Shown: positions 56,701 to 64,000 of the stretch, piece by piece
How positions within the stretch are numbered: position 1 is the first letter of the stretch
Layout: each line of letters starts with the position of its first letter
DNA from: Ridgeia piscesae
Lineage: Eukaryota; Annelida; Polychaeta; Sabellida; Siboglinidae
Length of the DNA: 64,000 nt
Assembly (NCBI GenBank): GCA_025642075.2
Contig: JAODUO010000061.1
Location: forward strand, 12,501-76,500
Reading direction: 5' to 3'
Notes under the pieces: generated by a model
Seen by the model: the letters and a program-made list of their open reading frames with translations, nothing else
The model's database searches: none
What the model was told of the DNA's origin: nothing
Translations under genes and position numbers: made by a program

Positions 56701-59700
56701 TGTATGGATTTATGCAGAGAGCTGAACCCAATTGAGTACAGTGATTAAGTGAAACTGTGAAAGTGGCATATGTGTGTGTATGTGTGGTATTTGTGTAAGC
56801 TAAGAAACCAGTTGACTGCTGCTAAATACTAGACATGTATGTCTACCTGGTCTATGTTAGTATCATCTTTCAGTCATGCATCACTGCCTGGTTCACTCAG
56901 CTGTGAAGCCATGCAGCCACAGGCTAGATCAGGTTTATTTCCTGTGAACTCTTCACTTGCTTTACTGGTCACAGGTGTGCCTGTGCATATAAAACGACCT
57001 GGCAAGCCTCCGGGTGACAAATTTCACTGATAGCTACTTGAATATGTTGATAGGAGTCAACTACTGAATAAGCTATTAAGATGGTTATATTTGATATATT
57101 AGAATGCCAATAGCAAATGTCTACTTAAATAATTTGTTAACCTTTTCGGAAATAATTTGGCCATATTATGGATACTAATTTCCATTGATAAAGGACTGAT
57201 TCTGATTCAATTGAAGCCGATTCAGCTACTTTCATATTGAACTGACTTCGAATTGGAGTCCGAGTCAGACTTCGATTCTGGAATAGCCCAAGGTCTGGCA
57301 GATATTGTAAATTGTGTTATATCTTATTAAAGACACATGGTCATTATATTGAAGTGGGAATTAGTTTGTAAATAAATATGAAAGACTACTGTAAGTGAGT
57401 ACTGTTGTAAAGTAAGACACCAATGTCTAGTGGATAACTACATCCTGTAGTTGAACTCTCACAGGCCAAGATGAAAGACAGAGTTAATGTTAGGAACACT
57501 ATGTAGCGAATAACAACTTGCCTGAAAATTCTTTCATAACTTAAAAGGTCTCGCCAAAATGAAAAGAGAGAATGTATTTCCGGCCAGTGGCCATTGCAAG
57601 GAAGATGCGATCAGTGACTGAGAACACAACCTGAGCTGTCTGCTTGTTCTACACATGGTATCTGTTATTGCAATTGCAGTAATTGGCCTGTCATGCACCA
57701 AGTTGATAATGTCCTAAACTGGCAGGACCAAGAATAGCAGAACAAGCATGGGAACACTGTCATTGTTGCTTGCATATTTGAGCACTGTCATGGCTGGGCA
57801 GTGTCATGCCAGGATATCACAAAAGTAGAATTGTCCCCAGTCTGTCTAAGTAGTGTCTGCTCATAAAAACCAGTGCACTACTACTGCTGCACAGGGCTTT
57901 ATGCAGAATAAAAAATTGCCAGTGTATTTTTTGCAGACCTTTTTTCTTCATTTTTCTACCTGTCAAGTGATATTTCTTCCCATCCACAACGGGTCTGACC
58001 CATCTAAATGACAGGCGGATGGGTCTCTGACTAAAACTATGCTATTGTCGTACCGCTGCCATGACTCATTTTAAGTAAGCAGCAGCAAAGTTATTATGGG
58101 GTTATGATTAAGTTATTATGGGGTTATGATTAACTTTGTGGGTAACCTTACGCTGTACTGCCACAAGTTAAACAAAATAAACATTTATTATAGTAAGCTC
58201 AACAGGCGCATTCTTTATTTTACAATTCAAAATAAATGTAATAAACTAACAGTCAATTTATAATACAAATAAAGATTCAAATAGCTCTGCTAAATTGTCC
58301 CCGAACCAAAGTGTTCACTCACTCAGTGTCACCAGCAAAAGCCACATGTCTTCCTTTCCCTGCCCCCTGGTATTTAAACCCTCTCCTTGTTGATAGGAAA
58401 CCTTTGTCACATGATCTGCTATGCCCTCTGGTGGGCATCCCCTCACCTTTGTGGCAGCCCAACCATACTACCACATAAATCTCATGATTTAGTATGTCAG
58501 AATGAGTAAGCACATTGTTTAACTTTTTTCCTACCCTCCAGGTATGAAAATGTTGGCTCAAAAACATAAATTATTGAATAATTAATTCTAGGCAATGTGC
58601 TGTTAAGAAGGCATTATAAATACTGTATTTAAGATGATCAATTAGGATGTGAGCAACATGAACAGATTTGGCTTTAGCAGCTGTTGAAGAATCATTTGTG
58701 AGCTGATCGTTAACAGATACAGGTGCCATGATGCCACTACTTAGCTATCTAGACAGAGACGAATCAGAAGTATGGTTGAACAACGGCAGTGGCATAAATG
58801 ACATCCCAGCAGGTGCCCATTGCATGCTGTTATTTAATGTGCCTGTTTCTTGTTATTCTTACTCTCATAAAATATGATCATTATGATCTGTCACTAGTTC
58901 TCTGTAAAGGTGTCAACTTTGCCTTACATATGTTGTACCTGTTGTAGAGTATTTATTGATCTACACAGAGAATACCTTAAATTAATACATTGGTTAACTT
59001 GATACATTGAGTGTATTACTACTTTAATACAATGGTTCATTTGGCACAGTGAACCACATAACACAGTGAAAGGTTTAGTACATTAGACAACTTGACATAT
59101 TGATCATCTAAAACAGTGAATTTGTTGATTCAGTGAATGACTTGATTGATCACCTAAAACATTGGCTACATTGATAGTCATGATATAGTGAACAGCCTTA
59201 TTCATTGTGTATTTGGATTACTCCAGCAGAACAATGTCTGACATATCAAGAACAACTTCAAAACATTGGCACCAGGAACCTATATCATGCTTTGATGCCT
59301 TGTCTGTCATATGATCATGTCTTGTGTCTAGCTGTGTCATGTGATCTTGCCTTGTTTGTCATGTGACCACTTGTGTTTCCCAGGGAGACGAGTGAAGAGA
59401 AGGGAGTGGAGGAGGAGCGAGAAAAGGACGAGTATGGGTTGAACAAGAGGGAGCAGGGAGATGGCCATGAAGAGCCAGCAGAACTCATCGTCGATGTCAC
59501 AGATGTGCCTGGTAAATCCTTTGTTCTCCCAAATTCCCAGTGGGATGGGGGCACAGCACCTGCTCTGTTCTATCCTTCCTTGTCTTCATTTTCATACCTG
59601 CCCCTATAGGATTGCCTTTGGTGCCTGTCTTCTTTCTCCTGGATCATGGCTGAACCATTCCATTCTGACTTGTTCTTCTCCCATATGTTGTTGTCTGCTT

Positions 59701-62333
59701 CACGCGATGTCTCGCCCAAACCTCGTGTCATCAAGTACTGACTGAACTTCAGTTATACCGTCTAACCGTGTACACGGTATCATCAATAAGAAGTTATCAA
59801 ATGTCTTGCTTCTTGATACTGCCACTACATGCTTCTGTAGCACTGAATAGTAGCTCTGTATTCTACTACCTCATCATGGTAACAGTAACTATGATCCGAT
59901 ACTTTCAGTTTTATTGAGACTACTTTTTGTTTACTGCTTTGCTTCTCAGACCACACTCTTTCTGTGACTGAGTCCATAAATAATTGTTCACAAAGGATAG
60001 ATGAGGTGACTGAGGGGGGGGTGCTTTACCCTGCATTATATGGATGTTTTACATTTCACCGTCATCTTCATTGCGCACAGCTCTGACATGTGGTGCTATT
60101 TGACCTGATATAACACATGCATTTATTTCTTCATAAATAACTTATGTATTGTTTAAGATTTGACAATTTTGACATATTTCTTGATGAATAGATCTTGGAT
60201 GGTTTAGGTTATGACAAGTTTTCATTGTGGGTGTCGGGTTGTGTGATCTCTGGTATGTCATTCATAAGGAAGGCGTTTCTGAGTGCATCAGAGTATGACA
60301 GGGCGTCTTGAACATTGCTGTGACTGTGGTGGCTGATTTATAGGCGACCCTGAAATAGCAGACGGGTTGATGTAAGGCATGGTAGTTTCACATGCATCAT
60401 GTGTATATTCTGAGTTCCCCAAAACTTAATAATTCATCGACATGCATATTTTTTAGGAAATTACTTTCCACTTGCTGTAAAGTTAGAATTAAAATGGTGT
60501 TAGCTGGTACAGATTTGTAGGTACATTTGAATGTTGTGAAGTTTGCCTGATGACAGAGAATATTCATAATATAAATTGTAATACAAACACATGCCCCATA
60601 TTATATAATAGTACCATGTCCAATTGTACTCACTCCAATATATATTTAACCACATATGCCAGGAAACATTGTGCACGTACACCATAGAGGCAATAGTCAC
60701 ATGTACACCCACATTGTGATAAATATACCAGTGCGTGCGTTGATCATGTGGCAAGACGTGACTAATTGCCTGTCTGATGCAGCGTGCCAGCTTTCCATGT
60801 ATCATGGTTAGTCACATGATACCACTGTGACCTACTCGATTACACACATCAACAACTCCTGCGTGCATGCATGCATATGCACACAACACGCAAACATACA
60901 CACACAACATGCATACAACTGTCAGTGTGTGCTAGTTATGCGACAGTCTACATTGTAAATATTCTGATTTGTGTTTTCTAACCCTAAACTTAAAAGCTGC
61001 TTCCACAATTACAATTTAACTAATCTCTTTTTAGACTCGTTTCATAAAAGAAATTGAACCTATTTAATATCAGCTACATATGCTAACTTATTTGTGTAAT
61101 GTTTTACTTAGACCAAGATAAGGTTATTTATTTCAATGAAATCACTGTAAAAAGTATTTGTCAATTTTTCGTTTGACTTGACAAAAATGTAATCTATATC
61201 TCTAGCAGTAATAGTAGATTTTTTAGTGGTTTTTGCTAAACTATCTAATTAAACAAACTGCATATTACTTTCAAGCACAATGTCCATTCATATATTATTC
61301 TCAACACTTGAATAAATATTTTGGGTGTATACCCTCTGCCAAATTGCGTTCAATAACCCCAAAATGGCATTCATAGTTTTTATGTTACTCTTGGGAAATT
61401 TTCAACTTGTAAATAAAACCTTCAATTTGTAAACAGCCGCAGGTGACACACATTCTGCAGAGTCAGACACATGCCCCTTGTGGCTGCAACAAATAATTTG
61501 GCAAACATTGTGCTGGTTTTGTCTAGTATTTAAACAGACCACAAAACTTTAACACTATAAACAACGGTCATGATAGTGGTGTGTATTTGAGTCATTCTGT
61601 CTGTATGTGTCAGCAGAGGAGGATGGCATGGACATGGTCAATCAGATCTGGGACCAGTATTTCGACTACAGCGTTGACCAGAGCACACGCTTCGAACCAG
61701 GTGGGTGGGCTATCATTACAAATGTTACAATAATACAGGAATTAGCAAAAGTAAGTTTTATGGATACCAACATTTACAACAGAGTCCTATGATTGTGATG
61801 CAAATTTATATTAAAAGATATATTTTAACATGCTTCCACACTCAAGTTCTCAGGCAAGCAATTGTACTATTTAGCAATATTGCGTCCGTGGGGTATGAGC
61901 TTGTCAAGTAAGACTGTTCTGACAGAAGTTGTTTACTCGGAGGTATTTTGAGAGGTTAGGGGCCTACAGTCCAGCAACAGGAGCTCTGAACTAGTTACAG
62001 TTGAATAGGTGCAGCTGTACTGAATCTGGTACACAGAGAGTAGACCTAGGCATGCTGGTTGCACTTGCAACTATGTTATTTGTGGTCGCGAGATGAAGAC
62101 CCTGCACCAGATATGAGCAGATAGTTGCCAGTAATCAATAAGTCTCCTGGTGCAGCTGAGATGTCAGTGTGTGCTGTTATTTGCCCACAGCGGACGACAG
62201 CAGCATCGAGTATCTGGACGGAGGCAGCTTTGTGTACGAGGTCGAGGGATTGCCTGATGCCGACCCCGATGACGAATTCTATCCCAATGCGAAGAAACCA
62301 AGCCGGGTCAAGTTCAGTTCTTCTCCGATCAAG
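48530..62333 (+). CDS. PPP1R9: Neurabin/spinophilin homologue, 5' half (gene runs past the window)
   Basis: Scaffold that binds F-actin and targets protein phosphatase 1 (PP1) to the cytoskeleton, spines and junctions. Coding exons: 48846-50734, 59384-59511, 61614-61700, 62191-62333; phases agree (2, 1, 1, 0). About 749 residues are visible. The N-terminus holds SLRSKVAQLKHVFQ (about 45-58) and NHVERFRYTRAIFAQMEEKS (117-136), matching the NRIKNLF and SRFD...FTETRKMF blocks of the neurabin actin-binding domain. A long Ser-rich disordered part follows, with an Ala run near 300. The last exon gives YEVEGLPDADPDDEF and SRVKFSSSPIK, equivalent to the RKIKFSSAPIKVF PP1-docking motif of mammalian neurabin. 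The PDZ and coiled-coil regions must lie beyond 64000. I cannot tell neurabin from spinophilin; invertebrates usually have one such gene. Confidence 0.93.
50735..54230. other. PPP1R9 intron sequence, upstream part
   Basis: AT-rich intron without recognisable exons or strong repeats. Short open frames at 51297-51509 and 53599-53929 show no family features. Confidence 0.5.
54231..54784 (+). CDS. PPP1R9: Candidate alternative first coding exon of PPP1R9 (MGAGSS...)
   Basis: The frame opens with MGAGSSTLSLCQTTKVVLYD and continues for 184 codons to AGAGG|GTAACT, a consensus donor. The phase 2 exit is exactly what the exon at 59384 needs, so an mRNA starting here could share all downstream PPP1R9 exons while lacking the actin-binding N-terminus. 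Gly2 and Ser6 fit an N-myristoylation signal. The body is Pro-, Arg- and His-rich (PPVVPSAPNEI, VRRQPLRSHKRTSKDYIDLL). An in-frame TGA just upstream argues against use as a cassette exon. I do not recognise the peptide. It could also be an unrelated single-exon frame ending at TAA 54786-54788. Confidence 0.5.
54811..55106. mobile_element. MITE-like dispersed repeat, copy 2, with terminal inverted repeats
   Basis: The left end AGGACTTTATGCAGGACC pairs with the inverse of the right end GGTCTGCATAAAGCTATG (shared CTTTATGCAG). Inner words ATGTTTTGGTGGACACATGG and CATCCAAATGATGGGTGGAC match copy 1. It starts 26 bases after the donor of the candidate alternative exon. No open frame. Confidence 0.8.
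57893..58043. mobile_element. MITE-like dispersed repeat, copy 3, internally deleted
   Basis: It starts AGGGCTTTATGCAGAATAAA and ends GATGGGTCTCTGACTAAAAC. It shares GACCTTTTTT, CCCATCCACAACGGG and the terminal repeat with copies 1 and 2 but is only about 150 bp. Confidence 0.72.
58089..58132. repeat. 22-bp tandem duplication
   Basis: Two exact copies of AGTTATTATGGGGTTATGAT plus TA, side by side. Confidence 0.95.
59384..59511 (+). CDS. PPP1R9: PPP1R9 exon, acidic/charged
   Basis: Acceptor TGTTTCCCAG, donor CCTG|GTAAAT. It reads ETSEEKGVEEEREKDEYGLN, ending AELIVDVTDVP. Highly charged linker. Entered in phase 2 either from 50734 or from the candidate alternative exon ending at 54784. Confidence 0.85.
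59512..61613. other. PPP1R9 intron sequence
   Basis: AT-rich intron with short CA/GCATGC-rich sequence near 60860-60920. No exon or clear mobile element was seen. Confidence 0.5.
61614..61700 (+). CDS. PPP1R9: PPP1R9 exon with NAGNAG acceptor
   Basis: It encodes AEEDGMDMVNQIWDQYFDYS, then VDQSTRFEP. Donor CCAG|GTGGGT. The acceptor is a CAGCAG tandem (61611-61616); using the second AG would drop one residue without a frame change. Confidence 0.85.
62191..62333 (+). CDS. PPP1R9: PPP1R9 exon with PP1-docking RVKF motif
   Basis: Acceptor TTGCCCACAG, donor AAG|GTCTGT. It reads DDSSIEYLDGGSFVYEVEGL, PDADPDDEF and ends KKPSRVKFSSSPIK. RVKF fits the RVxF PP1-binding consensus, and SSSPIK aligns with the SSAPIK that follows it in mammalian neurabins. 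The exon ends right after PIK. Confidence 0.93.
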
Positions 62334-62479
62334 GTCTGTTTGTCTGTGTGTCCCATATATGTATTGTCTGCCTGTCAGACATATTGGTAATTCTGTCCGT
62401 TCGTTTTGCTGTTTGGGTTTCACTGCGTCTTTGCGTGTTTTATTATGTCGGTCTCTCTGCTGTTTAAACTCATTTTACA

Positions 62480-64000
62480 GATTTTCTACCAGTGTGTATG
62501 TAGTGGTTGACAGCTATTCTACCAGTGTGTATGTAGTGGTTGACAGCTATTCTACCAGTGTGTATGTAGTGGTTGACAGCTATTCTACCAGTGTGTATGT
62601 AGTGGTTGACAGCTATTCTACCAGTGTGTATGTAGTGGTTGACAGCTATTCTACCAGTGTGTATGTAGTGGTTGACAGCTATTCTACCAGTGTGTATGTA
62701 GTGGTTGACAGCTATTCTACCAGTGTGTATGTAGTGGTTGACAGCTATTCTCCAGTGTGTATGTAGTGGTTACAGCTATTCTACCAGTGCGTATGTAGTG
62801 GTTGACAGCTATTCTACCAGTGCGTATGTAGTGGTTGACAGCTATTCTACCAGTGCGTATGTAGTGGTTGTCAGCTATTCTCCCAGTGTGTATGTAGTGG
62901 TTGACAGCTATTCTACCAGTGTGTATGTAGTGGTTGTCAGCTATTCTACCAGTGCGTATGTAGTGGTTGACAGCTATTCTACCAGTGTGTATGTAGTGGT
63001 TGACAGCTATTCTCCCAGTGTGTATGTAGTGGTTGACAGCTATTCTCCCAGTGTGTATGTAGTGGTTGACAGCTATTCTACCAGTGTGTATGTAGTGGTT
63101 GACAGCTATTCTACCAGTGTGTATGTAGTGGTTGACAGCTATTCTACCAGTGCGTATGTAGTGGTTGACAGCTATTCTACCAGTGCGTATGTAGTGGTTG
63201 ACAGCTATTCTACCAGTGTGTATGTAGTGGTTGACAGCTATTCTACCAGTGCGTATGTAGTGGTTGACAGCTATTCTACCAGTGCGTATGTAGTGATTGA
63301 CAGCTATTCTACCAGTGGGTATGTAGTGGTTGACAGCTATTCTACCAGTGCGTATGTAGTGGTTGACAGCTATTCTACCAGTGTGTATGTAGTGGTTGAC
63401 AGCTATTCTACCAGTGCGTATGTAGTGGTTGACAGCTATTCTACCAGTGTGTATGTAGTGGTTGACAGCTATTCTACCAGTGCGTATGTAGAGGTTGACA
63501 GCTATTCTACCAGTGCGTATGTAGAGGTTGACAGCTATTCTACCAGTGCGTATGTAGTGGTTGTCAGCTATTCTACCAGTGCGTATGTAGTGGTTGACAG
63601 CTATTCTACCAGTGTGTATGTAGTGGTTGACAGCTATTCTCCCAGTGTGTATGTAGTGGTTGACAGCTATTCTCCCAGTGTGTATGTAGTGGTTGACAGC
63701 TATTCTACCAGTGTGTATGTAGTGGTTGACAGCTATTCTACCAGTGCGTATGTAGTGGTTGACAGCTATTCTACCAGTGCGTATGTAGTGGTTGTCAGCT
63801 ATTCTACCAGTGCGTATGTAGTGGTTGACAGCTATTCTACCAGTGTGTATGTAGTGGTTGACAGCTATTCTACCAGTGTGTATGTAGTGGTTGACAGCTA
63901 TTCTACCAGTGCGTATGTAGAGGTTGACAGCTATTCTACCAGTGCGTATGTAGAGGTTGACAGCTATTCTACCAGTGCGTATGTAGTGGTTGTCAGCTAT
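62480..64000. repeat. Minisatellite, 33-bp unit, about 46 copies, runs off the window
   Basis: Each unit has TTGACAGCTATTCTACCAG followed by TGTGTATGTAGTGG. Variants are T/C in GTGTGTATG versus GTGCGTATG, TACCAG versus TCCCAG, GTGG versus GAGG, and TTGAC versus TTGTC. The 33-bp unit keeps one frame open (11-residue cycle, STSVYVVVDSY), which is incidental. It begins about 147 bases after the PP1-motif exon. Confidence 0.98.

Larger units (their letters stand above)
55110..59383. other. PPP1R9 intron sequence, middle part
   Basis: AT-rich, CpG-poor. It holds MITE copy 3 (57893), a 22-bp direct duplication at 58089-58132, and from about 58975 to 59200 a loose repetition of ACATTG/ACAGTGAA words. 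No exon was recognised. Confidence 0.55.

Noticed and set aside
62125..62766. 213-codon open frame at the start of the 33-bp array
   Set aside because: It runs out of frame across the neurabin exon and into the repeat; periodic sequence keeps it open.

Overview
The window is animal nuclear DNA. Genes are split by many GT-AG introns, coding exons are 22 nt to about 1.9 kb, and introns carry long dinucleotide microsatellites, minisatellites, tRNA-derived SINEs, LINE fragments and small DNA transposons. The RTE-like LINE pieces, the SINE types and a patchy CpG pattern suit an invertebrate. A lophotrochozoan such as a mollusc is my guess, but sequence alone does not settle it.

Three genes can be followed. 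(1) 5190-14133, plus strand: the 3' part of an unrecognised gene. I reconstructed twelve exons whose splice phases all agree; they encode about 513 residues with EF-hand-like helices in the middle and a basic, low-complexity C-terminus. An AATAAA lies at 14340. (2) 15428-37974, minus strand: an essentially complete gene for puromycin-sensitive aminopeptidase (NPEPPS/PSA, M1 zinc metallopeptidase) in 21 exons, about 865 residues. The GAMEN motif, HEIAH...E zinc site and catalytic Tyr are intact. Exon 17 is squeezed between two minisatellites and is shortened or garbled here. (3) 48530 to the window end, plus strand: the 5' half of a neurabin/spinophilin (PPP1R9) gene. It has a large first coding exon with the actin-binding-type N-terminus, three further exons, and the PP1-docking motif RVKF at 62191-62333. 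The PDZ and coiled-coil exons should lie beyond the window. A CpG-rich segment at about 37975-38380 looks like a divergent promoter for genes 2 and 3.

Layout: 1-5189 has AT and GT microsatellites and CpG-rich sequence with no exon I can support. 5190-14350 is gene 1, with an old LINE RT relic in one intron. 14350-15427 is the short convergent gap between genes 1 and 2. 15428-38220 is NPEPPS, with an RTE LINE fragment, two minisatellites (18.3-20.0 and 20.2-20.7 kb), SINEs and a 1.19-kb pogo/Tigger-like element in its introns. 38.4-48.5 kb is the long first intron of the neurabin gene. 48.5-62.3 kb holds its exons. From 62.48 kb to the end is a 33-bp tandem repeat.

The most interesting points are: an open exon at 54231-54784 that starts MGAGSS and splices in phase to the common neurabin exon, suggesting an alternative, N-myristoylated isoform; the damaged NPEPPS exon 17; a minisatellite whose units form hairpins closed by a GCAA tetraloop; a perfect 40-bp palindrome with telomere-like TTAGGG/CCCTAA at its centre; and a sharp drop in CpG density from gene 1 to genes 2 and 3.
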